Shown here: positions 7,344-14,906 of the stretch, in pieces | Position numbering within the stretch: the first letter of the stretch is position 1 | How the letters are laid out: the number at the start of each line of letters is the position of its first letter | NCBI GenBank assembly: GCA_050743365.1 | Contig: JBOGFI010000186.1 | Span: 1-26,575, forward strand | Length of the DNA stretch: 26,575 nucleotides | DNA from: JBOGFI01 sp050743365 | GTDB lineage: Bacteria; Actinomycetota; Acidimicrobiia; IMCC26256; JACDBD01 | Reading direction: 5' to 3' | Notes under the pieces: model-generated | Databases searched by the model: none | What the model saw: only the letters and a program-made list of their open reading frames with translations | Told to the model about the DNA's origin: nothing | Made by a program: the position numbers and the translations under genes

Positions 7344-7754
7344 TTGGCGAGGAAGCGGATCGACCGGCTGGGGCGCCTTCGGGCGATCTGCCTCGCTCTC
7401 CCCGAGGTGAGCGAGCGCCTCAGCCACGGCGCACCCACCTGGTTCGTCGCAGGCAAGCGTGTCTTCGTGACCCTCTGGGAAGACGGGCACCATGGCGACG
7501 ACTTCCCACACCTGTGGTGTGCCGCCCCGCCCGGGGTCCAGGAGGAGCTGGTCGAGACCGAGCCGGACCGGTTCTTCCGACCGCCCTACGTCGGCGGGCG
7601 GGGCTGGCTCGGAGTTCGTCTCGATGGCGACGTCGAATGGGACGAGGTGGCCGGCATCTGCGAGGAGGCTTACCGGGTGGTCGCGCCCCGGCGCCTCGTC
7701 GCTGTTCTCGATGGCGAGACAGCCGGTGACGGAGCTGCGCGGGATCAGCGCTGA
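7344..7754 (+). CDS. MmcQ/YjbR family protein
   Basis: 136 residues from TTG 7344, preceded by a purine-rich 'GGGGAGAGGCGGG' stretch. The open frame extends further upstream, but those residues are low-complexity and overlap the VOC remnant. The family hallmarks are visible: 'LPEVSERLSHGAPTWFVAGK' near the N-terminus, 'VFVTLWEDGH', and 'DRFFRPPYVGGRGWLGVRL' followed by 'DEVAGICEEAYRVVAPRRLV'. These correspond to the CyaY-like double-wing fold (PF04237). The family is widespread and has been described as DNA-binding, but its molecular role is unsettled. It is a single gene, not clearly linked to its neighbours, and a hairpin follows it. Confidence 0.85.
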   Translation: MARKRIDRLGRLRAICLALPEVSERLSHGAPTWFVAGKRVFVTLWEDGHHGDDFPHLWCAAPPGVQEELVETEPDRFFRPPYVGGRGWLGVRLDGDVEWDEVAGICEEAYRVVAPRRLVAVLDGETAGDGAARDQR

Positions 7755-7798
7755 TTCAGGGGCGGGTTCGTAGCGGGCCGACGTGGTTGTCGGTCGTC

Positions 7799-7817
7799 GA
7801 CCCGGCGGGACCGGGTC
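7799..7817 (+). terminator. Hairpin between YjbR gene and response regulator
   Basis: A perfect 7-bp stem GACCCGG / CCGGGTC encloses a 5-nt loop, 45 bp after the stop of the YjbR gene. There is no T-run, so intrinsic termination is uncertain, as often in high-GC actinobacteria. Confidence 0.35.
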
Positions 7818-7846
7818 CTCGCCGAGATCGTGCTCGGCGGCATCGG

Positions 7847-7879
7847 GTTCAGCGTGCGTTCAGCGTAGATTCAGCCGGA
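7847..7879 (+). promoter_or_regulatory. Three contiguous 11-bp direct repeats (TTCAGC core), OmpR-type operator
   Basis: GTTCAGCGTGC, GTTCAGCGTAG and ATTCAGCCGGA follow each other without a gap, so TTCAGC recurs at 7848, 7859 and 7870, exactly one helical turn apart. OmpR/PhoB-family winged-helix regulators bind as head-to-tail dimers to 11-bp direct repeats; the Streptomyces PHO box, built on GTTCA, is an example. The array sits 85 bp before the start of an OmpR-family regulator gene, so autoregulation is the simple reading. Confidence 0.65.
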
Positions 7880-7963
7880 GCGTGCGACGCTGCGCGCTGG
7901 TCGTTGCAGGCCGCGGGCACGAGCCGAGGACACGACCCGAGGATTCGAGCGGAGGTCACCTGC

Positions 7964-8641
7964 GTGCGGGTGCTGGTGGTGGAGGACGAGAAACGGCTCG
8001 CCGCCGGGCTCAAGAAGGGCCTCGAGGCGGAGGGGTTCGCAGTCGACGTGGCCCTCGACGGCACCGACGGCCTGTGGATGGCCCGCGAGCACCCCTACGA
8101 CATGATCCTGCTCGACATCATGCTGCCGGGGGTGAACGGCTTCCGGATCTGCTCGACGTTGCGCGAGGACCGCAACTGGACCCCGATCCTCATGCTGACC
8201 GCCAAGGACGGTGAGTTCGACGAGGCCGAGGCGCTGGACTCGGGGGCGGACGACTACTTGACCAAGCCCTTCTCGTACGTGGTGCTGGTGGCGCGGATCC
8301 GGGCGTTGCTCCGGCGCGGCGTGCGTCAGCGCCCGGCGGTGCTGGAGGCGGGGGACCTGCGCCTGGACCCCGCGGTGCGGCGGGCATCGCGGGCGGAGAT
8401 CGAGCTCGAGCTCACGTCCCGGGAGACGTCACTGCTCGAGTTCCTGCTGCGCCGCCGGGGCGAGGTGGTGTCGAAGCGCGAGATCCTCGAGCACGTGTGG
8501 GACTACGACTTCGAGGGCGATCCCAACATCGTCGAGGTCTACGTTCGGCGCCTGCGCAACAAGCTGGACCGGCCCTTCGCGCGGGCGGCCATCGAGACGA
8601 TCCGGGGCGCCGGGTACCGGCTGGCGGCCGATGGCGGCTGA
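7964..8641 (+). CDS. OmpR-family response regulator
   Basis: 225 residues from GTG 7964, with GGAGGT 7 nt upstream; longer in-frame starts have no such site. Residues 1-118 are a receiver domain: acidic pair Glu7/Asp8, phosphoacceptor Asp51 in 'MILLDIMLPG', Thr79 and Lys101 in 'YLTKPF'. Residues 130-223 are a winged-helix DNA-binding domain with 'ELTSRETSLLEFLLRRRGEV' and the recognition-helix region 'NIVEVYVRRLRNKLD'. It acts with the overlapping kinase gene downstream. The stimulus is not known. The 11-bp repeat array upstream is its likely own operator, and a lipoprotein gene just beyond the kinase may share the regulon (inference). Confidence 0.93.
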   Translation: MRVLVVEDEKRLAAGLKKGLEAEGFAVDVALDGTDGLWMAREHPYDMILLDIMLPGVNGFRICSTLREDRNWTPILMLTAKDGEFDEAEALDSGADDYLTKPFSYVVLVARIRALLRRGVRQRPAVLEAGDLRLDPAVRRASRAEIELELTSRETSLLEFLLRRRGEVVSKREILEHVWDYDFEGDPNIVEVYVRRLRNKLDRPFARAAIETIRGAGYRLAADGG

Positions 8642-10013
8642 ACCCTCACGGTGGGTCCGTTTGCGGGCGAGTGCGGGCACGGTTCGTGTCCGCACCACCG
8701 CGGCCGCGGTCGTCGTCGTGGGGGTGGCGCTGCTCGTGGGCGCGGTCGGATTGGTCGTCACGCTGCGCCGCTCACTGACCAATGACGTGCGCACCGCCGG
8801 GGAGCTGCGGGCCATGGACGTGGCCGGGGTGCTCGAAGGAGGCACGCCGCCGGCGTCGCTGGCGGTGAACGACGAGGAGGACCTGTTCATCCAGATCATC
8901 GACTCGCGCGACCGGGTGGTGGCGGCCAGCCCGAGTGTGGAGGGCCAGCCGCCGGTCGCCGACATCGACGCCGGTCAGAGCGGCCGGGTGGGCGGGTTGC
9001 CCATCGACGAGGGCGACGACGAGTTCCTCGTCGTCGCGGTCAAGGCGGTGACGCCCGACGGCCGGCTGACGGTACTGGTGGGCCGGGAGCTCGAGTCGGT
9101 CGAGGAGAGCGTCGGCTTCGTCACCAGTGTCCTCGCCGCCGGCGTGCCGATCCTGCTGGCGATCGTGGGAGCCACGACCTGGGCGGTGGTGGGGCGGGCG
9201 TTGCGCCCGGTGGAAGCGATCCGCGGGGAGGTGCACGAGATCTCCGCCGCCGAGCTCCACCGGCGGGTGCCCGACCCGCCCGGCAGCGACGAGATCGCGC
9301 GCCTGGCCCGGACCATGAACTCGATGCTGGACCGGCTCGAGGATTCGCAGCGACGTCAGCGCCGGTTCGTGTCCGACGCCTCCCACGAGCTGCAGAGTCC
9401 CGTGGCGACGATCCGCCAGCACGCCGAGGTGGCGATCGCGCACCCGGAGGGGTCGTCGGTGCCGGAGCTCGCCGGCGACGTGCTCGCCGAGGACGTGCGC
9501 CTCCAGCGGCTGGTCGAAGACCTCCTGCTGTTGACCCGTGCCGACGAGCGCACGCTGGGGCGAACACGCAAACCTGTCGACGTCGACGACCTCGTCTTCG
9601 AGGAGGCGCGCCGGCTGCGCGACACCGCTCGCATCTCGGTCGACACCACCGGCGTCTCCGTGGGTCGCGTCGACGGCGACGCCGCCCAGCTCGGGCGGGT
9701 CGTGCGCAATCTGGCTGACAACGCCGCCCGCCACGCCGCCTCCCGCGTGGTCTTCGAGCTCCGCCAGCGCGACGGCGCGGTGGTCTTGCGCGTCGATGAC
9801 GACGGACCGGGCGTCCCCGTCGACGAGCGCCAGCGGATCTTCGCCCGCTTCACCCGTCTCGACGACGCCCGGACCCGGAACACCGGCGGCAGCGGGCTCG
9901 GGCTCGCCATCGTGGCCGAGATCGTGGCCGCTCACGGCGGCGCGGTGACGGTCGCCGACGCCCCCGCCGGCGGCGCCCGCTTCGAGGTCCGCCTGCCCGC
10001 CGGACGGGAGTGA
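8631..10013 (+). CDS. HAMP-domain sensor histidine kinase
   Basis: 460 residues from ATG 8631, overlapping the regulator by 11 bp. Transmembrane helix 1 lies at about 23-45 and helix 2 at about 164-188, enclosing an extracellular sensor region of about 118 residues. HAMP follows at 189-241. The dimerisation box is 'FVSDASHELQSPVATIRQHA' with phospho-His252. The common 'LRTP' or 'LRSP' reads 'LQSP' here. The ATPase domain has the N box 'RNLADNAARHA' (Asn360, Asn364), G1 'DDDGPGVP', F box 'FARFTR' and G2 'GGSGLGL'. All catalytic elements are present, so it should autophosphorylate and pass phosphate to Asp51 of the regulator. The sensor region has no recognisable named domain, so the signal is open. 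Confidence 0.93.
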   Translation: MAAEPSRWVRLRASAGTVRVRTTAAAVVVVGVALLVGAVGLVVTLRRSLTNDVRTAGELRAMDVAGVLEGGTPPASLAVNDEEDLFIQIIDSRDRVVAASPSVEGQPPVADIDAGQSGRVGGLPIDEGDDEFLVVAVKAVTPDGRLTVLVGRELESVEESVGFVTSVLAAGVPILLAIVGATTWAVVGRALRPVEAIRGEVHEISAAELHRRVPDPPGSDEIARLARTMNSMLDRLEDSQRRQRRFVSDASHELQSPVATIRQHAEVAIAHPEGSSVPELAGDVLAEDVRLQRLVEDLLLLTRADERTLGRTRKPVDVDDLVFEEARRLRDTARISVDTTGVSVGRVDGDAAQLGRVVRNLADNAARHAASRVVFELRQRDGAVVLRVDDDGPGVPVDERQRIFARFTRLDDARTRNTGGSGLGLAIVAEIVAAHGGAVTVADAPAGGARFEVRLPAGRE

Positions 10014-10057
10014 CACAACGAGGCTGTACGTTCGACGGTGAGTGTGCCACGCTGCCC

Positions 10058-10112
10058 GCGCAGGCGCGCAGGCGCGCAGGCGCGCAGGCGGGCAGGCAGG
10101 CAGACAGGCAGG
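10058..10112 (+). repeat. 8-bp tandem repeat (GCGCAGGC x4) with tetranucleotide tail
   Basis: Four perfect copies of GCGCAGGC (10058-10089) are followed by degenerate GGCA/GACA units up to 10112. The array ends 8 bp before the lipoprotein start and contains or abuts its purine-rich ribosome binding site. Arrays of this kind change length by slippage, so copy number could affect the leader of the lipoprotein mRNA. Confidence 0.8.
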
Positions 10113-10119
10113 GGAGTCG

Positions 10120-10917
10120 ATGCGCAGGATCGCAGGCGCCGTCGCCGCGGTGGCGACGATCGCCGGATGTGTCGTCCCCGGGCCGCCAGGCGGCAGCGTC
10201 ATCGAGATCCCTCTCGATACCGTCGTCCGGGGTGAGCCCGGCAGCGTCAACCAACTGACGAGTGTGCCCGTGGCCGCGGGCGACGTGGGCCGGGAGTGCA
10301 CGGTGGCCGCCGAGGGCATGAACAACGAATCCGTCCACCCCAACTCCGATCTGCTCGTGCGCTCAGGCAACAGCGAGGTCGTGATCCCCGACGTCGAGCG
10401 CGCCCCGAACGTCCGCACCGAGGCGAGCGGCACGCTCGTACTCGGCTCGGAGGTCTCTGTCGCGGTGCGGCTCGGTGCCGACGGCGTGTTCTCGGGCGGT
10501 GGGGTGGTGACCCTCGACTGCCCGGAGCCACCTGCCGAAGGACCGGTCGTGACGGTCGAGCCCGACACCGGGCTCGTCGACGGCCAGACCGTGACCCTCG
10601 AAGGCACAGGCTTTACCGCCACGCCGATCATCAACGACTGGGTGGTTACTCAGTGCAGCGCCGACATCCTCGCGGTGCCCCTGACCCTCGAGGCCGCTCT
10701 GAACTTCTGCGACGCCGTGACGGGCTTCGTCATCGTCTCCGCTGACGAGAACGGGAACCTGAGCACCCCGTTCACGGTGCGCGGCAGCTTCACGACGACC
10801 GGCCCCCAGCCCTTCGCCGTGACGTGCGGCGTCACCCCGGGGGACTGCGCGATCCTCGTGGCGCAGATCACCGATGAAGGCTTCGTGGGCGCGGGGGCGC
10901 CGATCACCTTCGGCTAG
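10120..10917 (+). CDS. Lipoprotein with C-terminal neocarzinostatin-like domain
   Basis: 265 residues from ATG 10120, preceded by GGGGAG. The N-terminus is a lipoprotein signal: 'MRRIAG' then a short hydrophobic core and the lipobox 'IAGC', giving lipidated Cys17. Residues 18-140 are a beta-rich region of unknown type with Cys60 and Cys134. Residues 143-264 match the neocarzinostatin/enediyne-apoprotein Ig-like fold: 'VTVEPDTGLVDGQTVTLEGT', then Cys179/Cys197 and Cys236/Cys243 spaced like the family's two disulfides, and 'SADENGNLSTPFTVRG'. In known members this fold carries enediyne chromophores. Many actinobacterial secreted proteins use it with no known ligand, and no enediyne genes are visible here. 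It lies just after a sensor kinase, so it may be part of that sensing or response system (inference). Confidence 0.72.
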   Translation: MRRIAGAVAAVATIAGCVVPGPPGGSVIEIPLDTVVRGEPGSVNQLTSVPVAAGDVGRECTVAAEGMNNESVHPNSDLLVRSGNSEVVIPDVERAPNVRTEASGTLVLGSEVSVAVRLGADGVFSGGGVVTLDCPEPPAEGPVVTVEPDTGLVDGQTVTLEGTGFTATPIINDWVVTQCSADILAVPLTLEAALNFCDAVTGFVIVSADENGNLSTPFTVRGSFTTTGPQPFAVTCGVTPGDCAILVAQITDEGFVGAGAPITFG

Positions 10918-10920
10918 TGG

Positions 10921-12864
10921 TCATGGCGCGTGGCGGTCGCGGATGACGCTGATCAGGCTGCCGTGCAGGACGATCTCGACCTGGCGCGGGGACAGCCGGT
11001 GGCGCAGGGTGTGCGTCTGGTCCTTGGTGCGGTTGACGACCTCGACGGTGCTCCCGTCCTGAAGTTGCCTTCGGATGCCGGTGATCTCGAGCATGTCGCC
11101 CTGATCGATGCGGTCGTAGTCGCCCGGCTGAGTGAACTCGAGCGGCAGAACGGCGAAGTTCACCAGGTTCTGCCAGTGGATCCGGGCGAACCGCTGCGCG
11201 AGCACGGCCCGCAGCCCGAGGTGGCGGGGCGCGATGGCGGCGTGCTCGCGGCTCGAGCCCTGGCCGTAGTTGTCGCCGCCGACGACGAAGTGGCCCCCCC
11301 GGTCTCGGGCGTCGCGGGCCCGCTGCGGGTAGGTCTCGTCGATGGCGTCGAAGACGAAGTCGGCCATGGCCGGGATGTTGCTGCGGTAGGGGAGGACGCG
11401 GGCGCCCGCGGGCATGATCTCGTCGGTCGAGACGTTGTCGCCCACCTTGAGGAGCACGGGCCCGGCGAGGTCCTCGGGCAAGGGGTCGAACTCGGGGAGC
11501 GACACGATGTTGGGCCCCTTCTCGAGGGGCGTGTCGCGGCCGTCGCCAACCGGCCCGACCAGCATCTCCGTGTTCACGTGGGTGCGCGCGGGCGCCTCGA
11601 ACCGCGGGTACTGCGTCGCGAGCTCGCGAGGGTCGGTGATCTCGCCGGTGAGGGCGGCGGCAGTGGCGGTCTCGGGGCTGCACAGATAGACCTGGTCCTC
11701 CTTGGTGCCCGAGCGACCGGGGAAGTTGCGCGGGAAGGTCCGCAGGCTCGCCTTCCCGGTGGCGGGGGCCTGGCCCATCCCGATGCAGCCGTTGCAGCCG
11801 GCCTGATGGAGCCGGGCGCCGGCGGCGACGAGGTCGAGGAGCCAGCCCCCGGAGGCGAGGTCCTCGAGGGTCTGCCGCGACGTGGGGTTGACGTCGAACG
11901 AGACCCGGTCGTGCGTCTGGCGGCCCTTGACCGTCATGGCCGGCAGCGCGAAGTCGCGCAGCCCCGGGTTGGCCGACGAGCCGATGACCACCTGGTAGAC
12001 GGGACGCCCCGCGACCTCGCGGACCGGCACGACGCTCCCGGGGCTCGACGGGCACGCGATGAGCGGCTCGATCGCCGACAGGTCGAGCTCCTCCTCGTGG
12101 TCGTAGGGGGCGCCAGGGTCGGCGACGACCTCGCGCCAGTCGCCCTCCCGGCCCTCGGCCGCCAGGAACCGGCGCGCCTCATCGTCGGACGGGAACACCG
12201 TCGTCGTGGCGCCGAGCTCGGCTCCCATGTTGGCGATCACGTGGCGGTCCATCGCCGAAAGGCAGGCCAGGCCCGGGCCGTAGTACTCGATGACCCTGCC
12301 GACGCCGCCGTCGACGTCGTGGCGGCGGAGCATCTCGAGGATCACGTCCTTGGCCGATACCCACTCCGGCAGCTCACCCACCAGCCGGACGCCCCAGACC
12401 TCGGGCATCGAGAGATGGAACGGCTCGCCCGCGATGGCCAGCGCCACCTCGAGGCCGCCGGCACCGATGGCGAGCATGCCGATGGACCCTGCCGCACACG
12501 TGTGGCTGTCGGAGCCCAGCAGCGTCTTGCCGGGAGCGCCGAACCGCTGCATGTGCACCGGGTGGCTCACGCCGTTGCCGGGCTTGCTGTACCAGATGCC
12601 GAACCGGCGGCAGGCGCTGCGCAGGAACACGTGGTCGTCGGCGTTGCGGAAGTCGGTCTGGAGGACGTTGTGGTCGACGTACTGGGCCGATAGCTCGGTG
12701 CGGGCCCGATCGAGTCCCATGGCCTCCAGCTCCAGCATGACCATGGTGCCGGTGGCGTCCTGCGTGAGCGTCTGAGCGATGCGGAGGCCGATCTCCGAGC
12801 CGGGAGTCATCTCGCCCTCGACGAGGTGGTCGGCGATCAGCTTCTGCGCGACATTCTGGGCCAT
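10921..12864 (-). CDS. Aconitate hydratase, Aquifex-type single chain
   Basis: 647 residues from ATG 12864, shorter than the ~900-residue AcnA/IRP type and consistent with the 'putative, Aquifex type' aconitases. It should interconvert citrate and isocitrate in the TCA cycle. Visible motifs are 'GLRIAQTLTQDATGTM' at 26-41, 'GSDSHTC' (Asp119-His121, Cys123), 'GCNGCIGMG' with cluster ligands Cys357 and Cys360, and the swivel-domain loop 'GGDNYGQGSSREHAA' (529-543). The canonical 'GSCTNS' motif holding the third cluster Cys reads 'GSSANPGLRD' (295-304), with Ser297 in the ligand position. Its 3' end is only 3 bp from the stop of the convergent lipoprotein gene. Confidence 0.88.
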   Translation of the reverse strand: MAQNVAQKLIADHLVEGEMTPGSEIGLRIAQTLTQDATGTMVMLELEAMGLDRARTELSAQYVDHNVLQTDFRNADDHVFLRSACRRFGIWYSKPGNGVSHPVHMQRFGAPGKTLLGSDSHTCAAGSIGMLAIGAGGLEVALAIAGEPFHLSMPEVWGVRLVGELPEWVSAKDVILEMLRRHDVDGGVGRVIEYYGPGLACLSAMDRHVIANMGAELGATTTVFPSDDEARRFLAAEGREGDWREVVADPGAPYDHEEELDLSAIEPLIACPSSPGSVVPVREVAGRPVYQVVIGSSANPGLRDFALPAMTVKGRQTHDRVSFDVNPTSRQTLEDLASGGWLLDLVAAGARLHQAGCNGCIGMGQAPATGKASLRTFPRNFPGRSGTKEDQVYLCSPETATAAALTGEITDPRELATQYPRFEAPARTHVNTEMLVGPVGDGRDTPLEKGPNIVSLPEFDPLPEDLAGPVLLKVGDNVSTDEIMPAGARVLPYRSNIPAMADFVFDAIDETYPQRARDARDRGGHFVVGGDNYGQGSSREHAAIAPRHLGLRAVLAQRFARIHWQNLVNFAVLPLEFTQPGDYDRIDQGDMLEITGIRRQLQDGSTVEVVNRTKDQTHTLRHRLSPRQVEIVLHGSLISVIRDRHAP

Positions 12865-12999
12865 GGCGTCGGTCGCTCCCGGTCCCCGCGGTCCCTACGC
12901 CAGGCGCGGGGACGACAAGGCTTACCACGACAGCCGCCGAAGCGTGGTTCCCCTCCAACCTGCTCGAGACAGCTTCCTACGGCGCGAAAGGACAACCCG
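12865..12999. other. Divergent intergenic region, aconitase/HAD
   Basis: 135 bp separate the divergent aconitase and HAD genes and must hold both promoters. The one structure seen is an inverted repeat, ACCACG (12924-12929) with CGTGGT (12943-12948), enclosing 13 nt. It could be an operator, but a 6-bp arm is not strong evidence. No clear -10 element was identified. Confidence 0.3.
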
Positions 13000-13674
13000 G
13001 TGACGCGAAAGCAGGCGTTCCTCTTCGACTTGGACGGGACGCTCGTCGACAGCGTCTATCAGCACGTGCTCGCGTGGCAGGAGGCGCTGGACCGCGCCGG
13101 CATCGAGCTCTCGGTGTGGCGCATCCACCGCAGAATCGGGATGAGCGGTGGACTCTTCGCCACGGCCTTGCTCCGAGAGACCGGTCGTGAGGTGACCGCA
13201 GACGAGGCCGAGCATCTACGACGACTCCACGCCGAGGCCTACGCCGAGCGGTCAGGCGAACTGCATCCCCTACCTGGTGCCCGCGAGCTGCTCGAATACC
13301 TGTCCGAGCTCGAGGTCCCGTGGGCAATCGCGACGAGCGGTGACCCAGAGAGCGCCCTCCCAGCACTGGACCTGCTCGACGTGCCAGAGAACGTGCCGGT
13401 GGTCACCCGGGACCAAGTGCAGCGGGCCAAGCCCGATCCCGATCTCTTCGTCACCGCCGCGGCGCGCCTCGGCGCCGACATCGCGGACTCGATCGTGGTC
13501 GGCGATAGCGTGTGGGATCTCCTCGCCGCCCGCCGCGTCCGAGCGCTGGCGGTCGGTCTGCTCTCGGGTGGCTATGGCACCGATGAGCTCGAACGAGCAG
13601 GCGCATACCGCGTCTACGCGGATCCCGCAGACCTGCTCTGGCACCTGGACGAAGTCGGCGTTCGCTTCGCCTGA
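13000..13674 (+). CDS. HAD-superfamily phosphatase (beta-phosphoglucomutase/phosphoglycolate-phosphatase-like)
   Basis: 224 residues from GTG 13000, with AAAGGA 8 nt upstream. The four HAD motifs are in order: 'FLFDLDGTLVDS' (nucleophile Asp10, acid Asp12), 'AIATSG' (Ser113), 'RAKPDPDLF' (Lys144) and 'VVGDSVWD' (Asp169, Asp173). The helical insert between motifs I and II (about 18-90) is a type I cap, as in phosphoglycolate phosphatase and beta-phosphoglucomutase. The substrate is a small phosphorylated metabolite that cannot be specified. The gene stands alone. Its stop codon lies in the left arm of a palindrome shared with the convergent DUF2855 gene. Confidence 0.88.
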   Translation: MTRKQAFLFDLDGTLVDSVYQHVLAWQEALDRAGIELSVWRIHRRIGMSGGLFATALLRETGREVTADEAEHLRRLHAEAYAERSGELHPLPGARELLEYLSELEVPWAIATSGDPESALPALDLLDVPENVPVVTRDQVQRAKPDPDLFVTAAARLGADIADSIVVGDSVWDLLAARRVRALAVGLLSGGYGTDELERAGAYRVYADPADLLWHLDEVGVRFA

Positions 13675-13695
13675 GCGCTCCCCGTGGGCGCTCAG
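13671..13695. terminator. Bidirectional terminator-like palindrome containing both stop codons
   Basis: The arms CTGAGCGC (13671-13678) and GCGCTCAG (13688-13695) pair perfectly over 8 bp around a 9-nt loop. The left arm holds the TGA of the HAD gene and the right arm the minus-strand TGA of the DUF2855 gene. No T-run is present on either side. Confidence 0.5.
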
Positions 13696-14777
13696 GGCTC
13701 GTCCGCAGGCCACATCGAGAGGACGTGGCCGGTGCTGGGATCGCTGCGGCCTTCGAGGAGCTCGAGGTAGACCCGCTCGACGGCGTCGGGACCGTAGCCG
13801 TGGTGGATATGGATCCACTCGTCGGAGAAGCCGACGTACCGGCGCCAGGCCTCGCCCACCCGCGCGTCGAGGCCAGCCTGGCTCCACTCCTCGGTGCGCC
13901 TGGCGATCCGCTCGGGTGCGAAGAAGAACGCCGGCGCGGGACCGGGAAGGTCGTCGGGAGGAGTCGAAGGCTGATCCCAGTGGGTGGCGCCGACCGCCAT
14001 GCTGTGCGCCAGCAGTCCGCCGTAGTGGCGGTGGACGGCGCCACGGACGGCCGCGTCGCCGGCGATGTCGACGTACACCGCTCCCGTGCCGGGCAGCGAG
14101 GCGACCTCGTCGTAGGTCACCACCCGGTCGTAGGCCCCGAGGCCCTCGGCAAAGCGGGCGTTCCCGGCCGAGGTGAGCCCGATCACGTCGACCGTCTTCC
14201 GCTGGCGGAGCAGGAACGCCGTGCCGATCGCGGTCTTGCTCGACGCGCTCGACACGACGACCACATCGGCGCCGAAGAACGCATTGTCATCGAGGAAGTC
14301 GTCGATGAGGAACGACGTGAAGAAGAGCGGCCAGAGCAGCATCTGGTGGTCTTCGCGCTGCGGGTCGTGGGCCGCATCGGCGTCGACCCGCAGGTACCTG
14401 TTGTACGCCCCCGCCATCGGCGCCCGGTGCGGCGCCACGTCGGCGAACCCTCGCTCGTCGAGGCGCCCGGGCGTGACCACCAGGTGGGTCGACATGGGCA
14501 GGAAGCCGCGGACGCGCGTGCCCTCGGCGACGCCGTCGTGGGTCGTGGCGATCGCCTCCGTGAACCCCCATACGGGGATCCGCCCCCAGGCGGCGTCCTG
14601 AGCCGGGAAGAACTCCCAGTACCTGAACGCGTCGCCGACCACCGCGTACGTGACATTGTTGGAGGTGAGAGCGAACGCGTCGACGCGCAGCAGCGCTTGC
14701 CCCGGTCCGAGATCGGCCGGCTCCAGGCCGGCCACCCGCCACTCGCGGAGGTCGGCGCGCTTGACTTCGAAGTCCAT
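13692..14777 (-). CDS. DUF2855 family protein
   Basis: 361 residues from ATG 14777; the frame stays open further upstream, but family similarity starts here with 'MDFEVKRADLREWRV'. Recognisable stretches are 'LLRVDAFALTSNNVTYAVVG', 'WEFFPA', 'WGRIPVWGFTEA' and the Rossmann-like 'VVVVSSASSKTAIGTAFLL'. The family resembles the MDR/quinone-oxidoreductase fold, with a GroES-like N-terminal part and a nucleotide-binding middle part, but no reaction is established. It has no GxGxxG motif and no zinc-ligand set. Cytoplasmic, single gene, convergent with the HAD gene. Confidence 0.85.
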   Translation of the reverse strand: MDFEVKRADLREWRVAGLEPADLGPGQALLRVDAFALTSNNVTYAVVGDAFRYWEFFPAQDAAWGRIPVWGFTEAIATTHDGVAEGTRVRGFLPMSTHLVVTPGRLDERGFADVAPHRAPMAGAYNRYLRVDADAAHDPQREDHQMLLWPLFFTSFLIDDFLDDNAFFGADVVVVSSASSKTAIGTAFLLRQRKTVDVIGLTSAGNARFAEGLGAYDRVVTYDEVASLPGTGAVYVDIAGDAAVRGAVHRHYGGLLAHSMAVGATHWDQPSTPPDDLPGPAPAFFFAPERIARRTEEWSQAGLDARVGEAWRRYVGFSDEWIHIHHGYGPDAVERVYLELLEGRSDPSTGHVLSMWPADEP

Positions 14778-14906
14778 CGACGAGCTCGAATCGTGCCGGC
14801 GAGGTTCGACGCCAGTCTGCCAAACCCACCCCCTACCGGTCGTGCCCGCCACGGCAGCGCGAATTGAGCAATGATGAGTCCCGGATCCGCGCTGCCGGGA
14901 GGAGTG

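Noticed and set aside
8772..10634. 620-codon minus-strand frame across the histidine kinase and lipoprotein genes
   Set aside because: It spans two well-supported genes and the tandem repeat, and has no domain-like segment.
10930..12693. Long open frame (587 codons) on the plus strand opposite the aconitase gene
   Set aside because: It is the antisense shadow of a clearly conserved gene in high-GC DNA; its product is low-complexity and matches nothing.
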